Shown in pieces: positions 48,860-61,195 of a DNA stretch of 64,000 nt (within the stretch, counting starts at the first letter, position 1; every line of letters starts with the position of its first letter). The notes beneath the pieces are model-generated. The model searched no databases. It was not told the DNA's origin and saw nothing but the letters and a program-made list of their open reading frames with translations. Source of the DNA: Phoronis australis (lineage: Eukaryota > Phoronida > Phoronidae); contig NMRA01000050.1 of the NCBI GenBank assembly GCA_002633005.1, positions 1,049,751 to 1,113,750 of the forward strand, written 5' to 3'. The position numbers and the translations under genes are program-made.

Positions 48860-50459
48860 GTAGTGCAAACCTCAGGCGCACCATTAGGCCAGGGAGCTCA
48901 ACCACCCTAGAAGAATTTTGCTTTCACCAAACAATATTTGGAAATCTTTTCACACGTATAGCATGGAAGACCAGTAAAGTCGGTTCCCTGTAATTTTTAT
49001 TTATGATATTAACTTGAATATTTTAGGACACCTCATGTACCTGTGAAGGTGCGAAAGGTCTTCGTAACTGTCTGTAATGTACATTTGTATAGTTTTCAAG
49101 ATTATCATGTGATCTTTTCTGAAATCTTATAATGGCTGGTTTTGTTGCATCTCTGCTGAATACTGAAGTAATTTATTGATACAAGTAAATTACTAATTAT
49201 TAATTTTTTTTTTTCTATTTGTTGTCTGTCCATGCTCAGTCGTCGGTGGCAATTAGGTTGTGATTTTCCTGCCTTTAACCTCAATATCAGACAAGCGTTA
49301 CTACACTACACGAAAAAGTATAGAGGCAATATTGTGTTTTCCCATCACTGACGGCCAATCATGTTTAATCCAAAGTCACTGGTAATAATTACTAAGTCTG
49401 CTAAGTCGAATTACACAAAGCTAACCCGCCGTACTAACATTCGTGTCAATTCCACACATCCGGGTCATTCTCCGTCAAAATGAGGAAGGACATCTGGCTG
49501 ATCATGAATTCGGCATTCGCCCAACCGTCATGACGAGGATGTCAGGGTTATTTTGTCTGCCATACATTTGCATGTACTACAGTTGTCAAACTCTTAAAGC
49601 AAGTCTTTTTAAGTACACAACACTTATCTAACCTTAGGTTTTTACCGAGTGAGATGGTAACTAAGACAAGAAGGTTTTTAGCACAATCGCCATGTTAAAT
49701 TCCCACAACTCTTGAAATGCCTAGCCAACACCAAAGTACATGTAAAGTGTGAAAACCTTTTGTTGGGCTGTCGGTATCCATATAATTGTTGGTATCACAA
49801 ATAGAATGCTATCGCTGTAGAAACGTTACGACATCGATTTAATGCGAGTAAACAGGGCGAAATTCTAAATTTTTAAATACGGTTTATGAAAGGAAGGAGG
49901 TTGATTATTTGAGTCCATTGTAAGCACATTTCCAAACAAGGCGGTACGTGTAACCTAATAATACAACCAACAGAAACAGCAATACGACAGTTTTGAGGCA
50001 AACCAACGGTGGTTTTAAATTGAAGAAGACTGAGAGCCATTGACTTGTCGAAGACCGATAGGAGAAAGTATACACCTTTACTAACCACAGTACCAATGTA
50101 CATTTTGTCTTGACCCCGTAACGGCTATGCAGGCCCTATGTATTTCGGTTACGCTGTGGAATGATGCTTTTGGATGAATAATGAATAGAGGTTGAAAATT
50201 CATCAAATGCTCCTACTTCATATTTCTTAAAAATGAATGTACGTATTTTTTCTGCATTCGTCAGACATGCAGGCAAGTTTGCATGTGTTTCTAGGCGTTA
50301 CTTAAAGGTACACCATTCCGTGCATCGTATAACGGACGTATCATATATTTTTGATTGGAAAATTAAAAATTCACAGCTGGGTCCGTAAGTTTAGATATTC
50401 TCGGAGTAGTGAATCTTCAAGGTGCAGTCATGGAATTGTTTCCCGGCACTCCATGTTCA
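48860..50459. other. 3' flank of the ankyrin-protease gene, no further gene seen
   Basis: Probably the 3' UTR and intergenic DNA. No exon-like block recognised. Confidence 0.4.
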
Positions 50460-50869
50460 CATGTCTCAACACTACCACCATTCGTATGAGTGCTCTGATT
50501 TAGATCTGATTTACCAACATATGCCTCAACGCTACCACCATTCGTACATGTATGAGTGCTCTGATTTAGGTCTGATTTACCAATATATGCCTCAACGCTA
50601 CCACCATTCGTATGAGTGCTCTGATTTAGGTCTGATTTACCAATATATGCTTCAACGCTACCACCATTCGAATGAGTGCTCTGATTTAGGTCTGATTTAC
50701 CAATATATGCCTCAACACTACCACCATTCGTATGAGTGCTCTGATTTAGGTCTGATTTACCAGTGTATGCCTCAACGCTACCACCATTCGTATGAGTGGC
50801 CTGATTTAGGTCTGAGTTTCCAGTTTCTACTTTGGTTGCAAAGGACAGGATTGAAACAGTCAACCACAA
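50417..50869 (-). CDS. possible repeat protein read from the minisatellite, doubtful
   Basis: The minus strand frame has 150 codons. It opens MWLTVSILSFATKVETG, a short hydrophobic stretch like a weak signal peptide, then runs through six 20-residue repeats rich in Ser, Asn and Thr and stops after NNSMTAP. The opposite strand is also open (50422-50949), so the length proves little. No splice partner or polyadenylation signal supports it. Confidence 0.2.
   Translation of the reverse strand: MWLTVSILSFATKVETGNSDLNQATHTNGGSVEAYTGKSDLNQSTHTNGGSVEAYIGKSDLNQSTHSNGGSVEAYIGKSDLNQSTHTNGGSVEAYIGKSDLNQSTHTCTNGGSVEAYVGKSDLNQSTHTNGGSVETCEHGVPGNNSMTAP
50460..50830. repeat. 60-bp minisatellite, about 6 units
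   Basis: Six tandem units of 60 bp with few changes, one carrying an extra 6 bp near 50550. Because 60 is a multiple of three, the array is open on both strands. The + strand reads PQRYHHSYECSDLGLIYQ repeats. The - strand reads NGGSVEAYIGKSDLNQSTHT repeats. Confidence 0.95.
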
Positions 50870-53800
50870 AGCACAATGGATATATAACAGGTGGCAAATT
50901 TACTACAAGGAATGTTGAAATGCTTGCACGCCGTAGTCTAAGTACATAGTTTCCGAATTTTTGTCAACACTCCAAGAATAATAACATAACCACTGCGGTC
51001 AATCACATCAAAGTCCCTGGATCATAGACACCACATGCATGTAGACCGGGCGCGCGCCACTCAAGATACATGAAGTTCGCGTTGTCAATATGACGCTATA
51101 TTGGAGAGAGTTACACACGACAAAAATGGCGGAAAACACTATGAGCCCTACGGCATCAATCAGAATATCCGGAGCTTCGCAGTGATATGCCTGCAGCCAA
51201 AGAGTTTTAATTTTTGGTTCTACCAAAAAGTCATGGGATTTTTGGTTCGGCCATGGAGCTCAGTGGTTCTGCCACTAGGTTTTTTGTTCTGAAACCACAG
51301 TTTGAAGCGACTATGCGTTGTTTCCACATCAGTCTTGGTGACTGATTGTTATTGACCAGCGTATGCTGTTAGCCAATGATGATGCTGTCTGTTAATTGTA
51401 ATTAAGTAAATATTTGGAATTAATTACTCGTACTGAAAAAGATTATCCCCTAACTTTCTCGCCAGCCATCCAAATCAGTACATCTAAATAAATAATGCAA
51501 TCTCTATTCAAATATATGCTGCTTTAAAAATTCATTTCTTAATATATATTCCAAAATTAGATGTTTTCGTTTGTATCAAAACAAACAAATCCCTGCAAAA
51601 TGTGTACTTTTGTCGAAGTAGAAATTTACACTGCTCACTTACGAGCTCTTTGTTTTGCGACTCAAAACTTGCGCAAAAAGTAAGGTGCATAGTAACCAAA
51701 ATGTCAAATCTGTACGACTGAATTGGGCAACCGAGCTGTAGTATACCCGCTTAATTATTCGGAGAAAACTTGTTTTCCGTACACATAACCTATAGGAGCC
51801 TTAACAATGTTAGCTATTTCAACATTCACTGACAATGTCAACTGACTCTTCAGAGCGTAATTAACTTAATTAGACCTGTCATTAAAACATACCGTTCCCA
51901 GCCAACTCTTGCTGTTGTTTCTCACCTACTTTTAAAGAGTGGGTCAGAGTTCATTGTTATACGCATAGCCTGTACATGTCCGTTTGATACGGAACCTAGT
52001 AAAAATGGATAAAACTCGAATCAGTGGTTAAAGCATGTCGTAAGCACGAGATCGAAACATCAAAATTAATTAAGTCAATTAAGGAATTAGGATGAGTATT
52101 TATCTCTTCAAAACTTGCTGTGTTCATGAACACAGATCGAGGCATGAGACGATCGACTGGTAGAATTCGTTTTGAACGCCAACCGTCGTATGCATGTAAC
52201 CTCACAACTCCCTTGGAATCACAACTATGTTTTCTCCCTGGCACAATTCTATGATAAGTACATTCGATGATTCAATCTTTTTGGTGACTTTCTGAATGAA
52301 AGGACTGAGGGTATACGAAACTGCTCTGTAACCTGGTGGGACATTTCATTTAAATGAAAGCCCTTCAACATTTGACCTCGGATATGTAGTAAACAAGTAT
52401 CCGCGCGGTTGCGCGGTTCCAAGGTGGTTCTGCTAAATCTTTTTATTCTCGCCACGTGGTATAAATTTTTATTTGAAATTCCTCCAGTATTAAGATAGTG
52501 TACATTTTTCTATATTTCGCTAGGCACGTGAAATGTTGTAAAAATTAGTACAGTATCGTAACCTTTGTTACATAATTGGCCATCATCGATAATGAGGTCA
52601 TTGAAGAAGTCATGTATTACATGAACATTAATATTCCCCACACAGGTCTTTCGGTGTCTGTGTTGGGACCATCTCTGGCCTGCTTATGTCTACCTGCATT
52701 TTCCTTTGTTCTCGCAAAACTAATGTGAGCGCAAGAAACTGACAAAAGAAGTGTACCTAAACTATAACAAAAATCCCATTACCATGTCTTCACATCTGTT
52801 CCCTACGTCAAGTGAGCCTTGTACCTTATCAAATATATACAAATGCATACTATTTTTAGTGTATATATTTTTATTTTTCAATATAATGTATGAAATAATA
52901 TCACAATTCTAAAATCTATTGGAAATTAAACATTCGATTAAATTAATTCATTGAGTTACCATATTTATTTTTCTAATATAGGTACTGCGTCACCACTGTA
53001 TACAGTATGTGCCAAATCAAAACAGTAACACGCTGATTTTTGTAAGAGCGAAACATTGCCATTGGCGTAAACGTGATCTTAAATTGAGGTAATATTCAAA
53101 CTGAAAATCCAAACTACGTTAATAACTTGTGTGTAAATATGAACTAAAGTTCCAGCGTCTTGGCTGAGTGATGTGTATCCTTAGACGTTTAGTTTTAACG
53201 AGTAGTACATGTGTTTAGAGTACAAGACAACGACGATGACAGTGGTACAGTGTACACGACAAAGTAGTGAGTAGTATAGATTTACAAAACAAAAACAAAT
53301 GTAAAAATTACTTTTCTAATGTGATGATGACCAATTCTGTTAACAGCAAAAATTAGAAACAATAAGTATTATGGTTGTACGCATGTATATCCTAATAACT
53401 TAGCCCGCTTGTTAAATTTCCATTTAAATCCCCGCATGGTCATAAGGGAAGACTATGACAACAACATACACTTCCGCCCAGTCGTCATGACAGAAAAATA
53501 AGGATTATTTCTTCTGAATACTTTTGACGTGTACTCTTCCGACTCATATGTTTTTCTTTAGTTGCTCTCCGCCGAGAGCACATTTTATCAGAGATTGCAA
53601 GACCCGTCTTAGCGAAGGCTTTTTTAACTTCAATTTTGATCTGCACAAAATTCATTACATGATTCGCTGCGGTTGCTATGACAGGGTGTGACAAAATTAT
53701 CATCTTAACATCAACTGCAACGTTTTCGCTCTAAAATGGATCGTTGAATGCGTTTGCAATGACGTGCCTACCATCGGTTGCACCCTTTTCTGCGTTCTCT

Positions 53801-54213
53801 CATTTGTTCCTCTTCATTACAATTGGTTAATTGGCGCGCATGCGCACGAAACTTGCACACGAGTGTATGCAGAAGCTAATTCTTATAATTATATTTACCG
53901 TTCATGTCACGTTGACGTGCTAATTACATTTGCAGAGAAGTCTTATAGTGGGGGTATTTAAAATGCAACGACTTAAATTCCTGTGCAAAGAAGCCAGTGT
54001 TTACAAGTGGTGGGAAATTCACAACAGCACACCAGGTCACACACTGCAACGTAACCCAACGCTTACTCAACTCGGAGCTCTCAAGCAAGTTAATTAAAGT
54101 CTCTCCTAATTACCTACCGCTGTTTGCTTTGTGGGATGAATCCTCAGAAAGGTTCTCGACCTCACATCAACGAAAAGGTTTTCTGGAACATTCGTCATTT
54201 TTCTAAAACAAAG
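50870..54213. other. intergenic, no recognised gene
   Basis: AT-rich, with scattered short frames. The minus strand frames at 51996-52455 have no motif I recognise. The last few hundred bases probably hold the promoter of the PAN/CTHRC1-like gene. Confidence 0.4.
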
Positions 54214-55719
54214 ATGGGCAACTTCGTGGCTTTCAGCATTTATCTTTCCGTCGCCTGTACTTTCCAGGTTTGGCCTTTTCAAAGACATCGGCAATATGCT
54301 GTCGTTAAATCGAAGCGTTTAATACATGTTACTGCAAAAAATTTCACCGCCCTGTCTCGCCTGCATTGCGGAGATGTTTGTTTCCGTGACGAAAAATGTT
54401 TTTGCTTTGATTTCAACATGTTCAACAATGTGTGTCGACTATTCCCATGCATGGACGCGTCCAACATGACTGACGATCCGGATTGGGACGTCTACAATTC
54501 AAGCTGCGTGATATCTGGTAAACACTTTGTTTTTAGTAATGACGAAATCACACAGCAATGTTCAAGGAGTGTATTTCGAAAATGGGCTTACCTTCATTGT
54601 TGGGCTCAAGGATATATAAATAGAAAATGTGACTATTGAATCGCAACATTTCATAGGCTGCCTGTTTCCAAAAGTCATCTCGAACTTAAGTACTGTATGT
54701 AGTAAAAGAAGAACGAATTGCCACTTTAGTACTGTCGTCCAGGAACGAAAATCACTTAATAACGATCACTGGATCCGTAATCTGTTTTCTGAAGTGTCCA
54801 TTGTCTTCCTGAGTTACTCGTGTTTGGAGCCATACCCGGCTAATGTTCCATATCATGTACGTTGAAGCAGGCCACCATATTCAGACTGGCAACTGAAAAC
54901 TTCGGTGTTTCCAGGAAACTCTACATTTAGATAAGACAAAGGATCTGAATAGAAACTTAAATTAATCAGTAGCTTTATATGCTGTTCAAATATTTTTTGA
55001 CTAAGCTTAATTGTCAAATTTGCCATTTTGATTGTTTGACCCTAATGTTCAAGCAAAATGTGCGCATTTTGATAAGAAGCAGGAAATACTACCATTAAAT
55101 CAACCAACACACCACTGTGTTGTCTGTAGCCTAGATAGCGGTGGGGACTCGTTGTAATTCGGGGTCCACAAACCTGAGCAAGTTTTCATCAGACTCATTA
55201 ATAAATCAACGACAATGTCCCATTCTAACCAGTTGTTCCTTCGGAGCCATGAAAACACCTCCAAAATGACTAAAGGGGGCATTTGAGAACAATATCGCAA
55301 ATGTATATGTAAGTGTTCTAAACCGATATGGCGGGACTGAACTGTCACTGAACACAAACAGGACACCGTGAAACAAGGAGGCTAAATGAAAACATGCATT
55401 TATTTTGTTGAAGGTTTATGAAGCACTCCTTCATCATTATTATTCGATGTTTTCAGATTCCCCCGACGTTTGCACAGACATGGGCGCAACTAATGTTCAG
55501 CATTACTACTTCGCGGACCTTAGTACAACCACTGCCGAAGGGATTATTGCGGTTTGTTTGGTTCAAAAATAGTTATCTGTTACGTGCTTCGGGTCTCACA
55601 AGAGTACCAGTGCGACAGCTTTGTGACACAAATCTGAAACTTTTGAATAGAGCTGATATATATATATATATATATCAGCTCTATTCAAAAGTATATATAT
55701 ATACTTTTGAATAGAGCTG

Positions 55720-55755
<36 letters not shown>

Positions 55756-58700
55756 GTGTATATATTGTAATTTATACATCCCAATTTGTCTAAATGCGCT
55801 GGCATTAGATGTTGAAGAAAACGTCTTACTTGCAAATAATTCGTTGTTAGCCAGTCTGATGACAGAAACAATGTCCAAATCGAGAATCCAGTTTTTTTTT
55901 CTTTTTAGGGGGTGGAAATGATGAATCAAGATAGAGTTGCCCGAGGACAAACAATTTTTTTCGTCAGTTTTGATTAGTCTAATAAATAAGCTTATGTGTG
56001 CAATGAACATTCTTGACTGAGCAGTTAGAAACTAATAATGTACCATCTTCCGCATACTCGCCCAACGGAAATTTAAGTTTCCAGTGCTTCGTGTTATGCA
56101 TATATATTGCCTTTACGGAACATGAGTTATCCTATGGTATGTTCAATCCCAAAACGGTCACAAAGATGAATATGTGAATAGAAGCGCGACTGTTTGGTAG
56201 GGTTTTATCCGTTGGTGAAAAGATTTAAATAACTAACTGAAGTGTTAATACATGCGCATTACTTCCTACATTAGTTCAAAAGCATCACGCTGGCTACACG
56301 GAAGTCATGGTTTGACAAGTGCGATGAACGTTTTTGTCTTTGGGCCTGACTTTAATCTGAATGTACATGCACTGTATATAACTGCGAGAACTTTCAATAA
56401 TTCACATCGGTGTCTACGCTGAACGTTCACACGTCTACCGTAAACACTAGCCCACGGTAGTTCCTTGTTGTTTTCTCCAGGCATAATAATGCGACACGAA
56501 AAAAATACTTCGATTAATAGTTGTAATACAGGCAAACATGTTTTCTTGAATTCCAAGAGAACCGCTGAGACTATCTGGAAAGTCCAATCCAGCCAGTATA
56601 TCAAACGTCTGGTCGAGTTTTAAACGGAATGCGTTTAAACTTAATTTTTCGGGGAAACCGCTTTGTTTATTTTTTAAATATGATTTCATCCATTGGAAAA
56701 CTCATTTCGGCAATCACTGGGCGTACTCATCAGAACTGCCTTGCGCAACCACAAGTGCATGAAGTCAACAGCGCCTGGGTTGCTTAGTATTGGGTAATGT
56801 TGTCTTAATTCGGTGTTTGACATGTTGTAGAGTCTGACATACGGAAAGAAACTGAGTTACACATCACTTCGTCTGCAGTTCCGCGGTGTTCTCAGGTCGG
56901 CGTACAACCGTACAGGCTGTAGTCGTTGGTACTTCCTCATCAACGGGCAGTCGTGTCAAAATCCTGGTCCTATCGAAATCACGTGGTTGAATGGTGCACG
57001 GCTAAATCGCTACCATTCTTCCAGAGGTGCGTATATGTATGCTAGCGTTGTGAACACATTGCAAAATTTTGTAATGAAATATTATTCTTTTCATATATTT
57101 AATATATGGACTATCCGTAGACAGATATTAAACTTGTTTTTTTTTGTGAGTCACTGAAAACTGGTTCTGCCGCACAATACTGAGCATTTGGTTCATGGTC
57201 AACACGTTTCCCGACCCAATGTTTTAGATCAGGTGTCCTACTTCTAAAAACATATCCGTCCACGGCCATGCTGTTTTCTGACGTGCTTGGACAAAAGTAC
57301 ATTCCGTTCAGCGGTGCTGTGCAGATTTTCCCAAAGACCAGGCACTACTATTTCTGGGGTTTGGAGCGGAATTTTATTTTCGGCCTCCATCCATACCATT
57401 CCTACCACTGCATCTGCAGTCTAGGTACGGTAAATTTCTCGCACACCTCATAAAATTCAGGGCAAGCGGGGAGGGCACGGCCCCCCCAAACTTTTTCAGG
57501 CGTTAGGGATAAACCGTGACAACCGACGTCTGGGTAGGGAATAGTATAGTAAACAAAGAGTGCGAAATGCAGATAAGACAGAAAACTCACAAGAAGAGTG
57601 TACAACTCTGCATCAGTTCATGGTTTATCTTTTGAGGACCATCAGCTTCCCAGGACATTGCTGCTGAGGTCTCCGCTTTCGCACCACAAGTCGTCTAAAT
57701 GCACTAGGAAACGCTCATATATTTCGAAAAATCGACAAAATTTGTGAAGTGATGTTTTTGCGGAGCGGATTAAGTTACTGGATTTTTAAATTCAGNNNNN
57801 NNNNNNNNNNNNNNNNNNNNNNNNTTTTTTTTTCTTTTTAGGGGGTGGAAATGATGAATTAAGATAGAGTTGCCCGAGGACAAACAATTTTTTTCGTCAG
57901 TTTTGATTAGTCTAATAAATAAGCTTATGTGTGCAATGAACATTCTTGACTGAGCAGTTAGAAACTAATAATGTACCATCTTCCGCATACTTGCCCAACG
58001 GAAATTTAAGTTTCCAGTGCTTCGTGTTATGCAAATATATTGCCTTTACGGAACATGAGTTATCCTATGGTATGTTCAATCCCAAAACGGTCACAAAGAT
58101 GAATATGTGAATAGAAGCGCGACTGTTTGGTAGGGTTTTATCCGTTGGTGAAAAGATTTAAATAACTAACTGTAGTGTTAATACATGCGCATTACTTCCT
58201 ACATTAGTTCAAAAGCATCACGCTGGCTACACGGAAGTCATGGTTTGACAAGTGCGATGAACGTTTTTGTCTTTGGGCCTGACTTTAATCTGAATGTACA
58301 TGCACTGTATATCACTGCGAGAACTTTCAATAATTCACATCGGTGTCTACGATGAACGTTCACACGTCTACCGTAAACACTAGCCCACGGTAGTTCCTTG
58401 TTGTTTTCTCCAGGCATAATAATGCGACACGAAAAAAATACTTCGATTAATAGTTGTAATACAGGCAAACATGTTTTCTTGAATTCCAAGAGAACCGCTG
58501 AGTCTATCTGGAAAGTCCAATCCAGCCAGTATATCAAACGTCTGGTCGAGTTTTAAACGGAATGCGTTTAAACTTAATTTTTCAGCGCAACCACAAGTGC
58601 ATGAAGTCAACAGCGCCTGGGTTGCTTAGTATTGGGTAATGTTGTCTTAATTCGGTGTTTGACACGTTGTAGAGTCTGACATACGGAAAGAAACTGAGTT

Positions 58701-61195
58701 ACACATCACTTCGTCTGCAGTTTCGCGGTGTTCTCAGGTCGGCGTACAACCGTACAGGATGTAGTCGTTGGTACTTCCTCATCAACGGGCAGTCGTGTCA
58801 AAATCCTGGTCCTATCGAAATCACGTGGTTGAATGGTGCACGGCTAAATCGCTACCATTCTTCCAGAGGTGCGTATATGTATGCTAGCGCTGTGAACACA
58901 TTGCAAGTTTTTGTAATGAAATACTATTCTTTTCATTTATTTAATGTATGGACTATCCGTAGACAGATATTAAACTTGTTTTTTTGTGAGTCACTGAAAA
59001 CTGGTTCTGCCGCACAATACTAAGCATTTGGTTCATGGTCAACACGTTTCCCGACCCAATGTTTTAGATCAGGTGTCCTACTTCTAAAAACATATCCGTC
59101 CACGGCCATGCTGTTTTCTGACGTGCTTGGACAAAAGAACATTCCGTTCAGCGGTGCTGTGCAGCTTTTCCCAAAGACCAGGCACTGCTATTTCTGGGGT
59201 TTGGGAGCGGAATTTTATTTTCGGCCTCCATCCATACCATTCCTACCACTGCATCTGCAGTCTAGGTACGGTAAATTTCTCGTACACCTCATAAAATTCA
59301 GGGCAAGCGGGGAGGGCACGGGTCCCCCAAACTTTTTCAGGCGTTAGGGTTAAACCGTGACAACCGACGTCTGGGTAGGGAATAGTATAGTAAACAAAGA
59401 GTGCGAAATGCAGATAAGACAGAAAACTCACAAGAAGAGTGTACAACTCTGCATCAGTTCATGGTTTATCTTTTGAGGACCATCAGCTTCCCAGGACATT
59501 GTTGTTGAGGTCTCCGCTTTCGCACCACAAGTCGTCTAAATGCACTAGGAAACGCTCATATATTTCGAAAAATCGACAAAATTTGTGAAGTGATGTTTTT
59601 GCGGAGCGGATTAAGTTACTGGATTTTTAAATTCAGCAAGTCAATTCTGCGACTGCAAAACCATTTTTTTTCCAGAGACCCCTCTCTGGCAAGGGATAAC
59701 GGAGACAACTGTCGCTTTTTTTCTCGAATTGTATGTCACTGGAGAAAAATTGATTGACAGATATAATCAATTGCTGCACATTTCTTAATTTTTGAAAATA
59801 TACATGCAGATATTTCACATAGAGGAGACCCACTTCTGAAGGACGCCATTAATGCCATTCTAGTGACCACAGTTTTTATATTTGTATTGACAAATTCTTA
59901 AGGGTAAGTTCACGGAGAGAAGACCCAATGTTGAACTCGATTACGTCTGTTTTCCTGTTTTTCGTGAAATCGTGCAATCGTGTTCAAGAAGGTCACCTCC
60001 TGCACCGGCGTCTGACCACAGCACGACGATGGAATGAACTGTCACTCTTTTCCGAGCTTAATGATATTTAGCTTTTCCCACTAAGGTGTCCCATTTCAGA
60101 CGGGACCCTCTCTCGGTGGAGCAGTTCGGAGAAATGTCCATTTGTCCCTCTTTACATGTAAATCCGACACTGCCAAGTATTCGCGGGGGAAGTTGTAACT
60201 CGAAATTCATTAAAAACACAAAAAATTCGTGCCAAGCACAGCAATATCAAGACATTTGACCCAAACTTTCAAACATGTAAAAAAATTCAATAGGATTGAT
60301 CGCCATCGAAAGGGAGTCAGGAATTTTAAAGAAAGTGAAGACAGCTGTTTTTAATTGCACAAAAGAACTGTTTTCGATGGTTAGTTATAAAATAACGTTA
60401 CTGTTTCGCTTGTCATCACAAGAATAGTATCTCTTGTGAAGATGGTTACTATGAGTTGCTTTTCAAGGAATCCTCACATGTGGAAAACACAACCATTGGG
60501 GTAAGCGTGTGCATGTCGAAAGAGTGTACCCAAATACAAGCAATAATAAACAAATTAAATATTTCAGCGCTTTTTTGAGGTCAAGTTAAATTCGTGAACC
60601 ATAATAGATACCCCGGAAAGAACATATATATACCTCACTATGAATGCGCATTCTCCCATATTCCGCCGGTTACCCGTCAAAAGTCTGCGAGCCTGCATGC
60701 GGAAATTGCTTATAACATTCTCTTTTGATTAACAAATTCGTTGGTTTCGGACTTACATGTTTATGAATCTACATGTACGAAAACCGATATATTAATAGGT
60801 GATTTTTGGCCACTAGAAGCTAATCTTTTAAGAAATGATCACAATTCAGGGAATGTAGTTGAGTCCTGAATATGGAAAAAATATAATCTGTGCCCCCCAA
60901 TATTTTTTCCTTCCTACGCGCCTGAAATGTTACCCTTTCTTTTATAGTCGATGGTATCTGCGACCATATTCCTGATGGAGCAGTACAAGTGCATTTTGTC
61001 GTTGGAGCCTGTGGTGATATGGAAAGTCCTGCCGACAGTGTCACTGGGTGGCCATTCGCAGATGAGATCGCGCTGTCATTCACTATAGAGGAAAATGACA
61101 TGAGGCAGACAGAAGGTGTGCTGTTGAAATGCTTAAAAGTACACCAGGCTCACGCGCTCAAAAACAAGCATTCAAAACTTGCTCTCTCGATGTAA
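54214..61195 (+). CDS. secreted PAN/apple-like protein with CTHRC1-like C-terminal domain, 4 exons
   Basis: Exons: 54214-54517, 55457-55551, 56831-57026 (allelic copy 58673-58868) and 60948-61195. Phases 1, 0 and 1 join cleanly and give about 280 aa. The start ATG opens a signal peptide (MGNFVAFSIYLSVACTF). Residues about 45-100 form a cysteine-rich PAN/apple-like domain (CGDVCFRDEKCFCFDF...CRLFPC). Exons 2-4 match the C-terminal domain of CTHRC1: an aligned YFADLSTTTAEG segment, then LRLQFRGVLR, then CSRWYFLINGQSC, then GICDHIPDGAVQVHFVVGAC. CTHRC1 is a secreted glycoprotein linked to Wnt/PCP signalling and matrix remodelling. A collagen stretch is missing here and PAN takes its place, so the role may be recognition of sugars or proteins outside the cell. 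The exon 2 donor (GTTTGT) is weak. Confidence 0.75.
55639..55760. repeat. alternating inverted 18-bp arms separated by AT runs
   Basis: ACTTTTGAATAGAGCTGA at 55639-55656 and 55703-55720 flanks its inverse at 55675-55692, with TA runs between. The block can fold in two mutually exclusive hairpins. It lies in intron 2 of the PAN/CTHRC1-like gene. Confidence 0.85.
55892..57795. repeat. 1.9-kb repeat, copy 1 (ends at assembly gap)
   Basis: Nearly identical to 57825-59636, apart from scattered substitutions and a 92-bp stretch (about 56652-56743) missing from copy 2. Its right edge is exactly the gap. It contains exon 3 of the PAN/CTHRC1-like gene. Confidence 0.9.
57796..57824. other. assembly gap, 29 N
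   Basis: A run of N that separates the two copies of the 1.9-kb repeat. Single ambiguous bases also occur at 10479 and 20866. Confidence 0.99.
57825..59636. repeat. 1.9-kb repeat, copy 2 (starts at assembly gap)
   Basis: Starts exactly after the gap and ends at TTTTTAAATTCAG, after which unique sequence follows. Exon 3 in this copy (58673-58868) differs from copy 1 by two synonymous changes. Confidence 0.9.

Noticed and set aside
58673-58868. Second copy of exon 3 as a mutually exclusive exon of the PAN/CTHRC1-like gene.
   Set aside because: Non-coding flanks are equally alike and the repeat abuts an assembly gap on both sides. Unmerged alleles explain it better.
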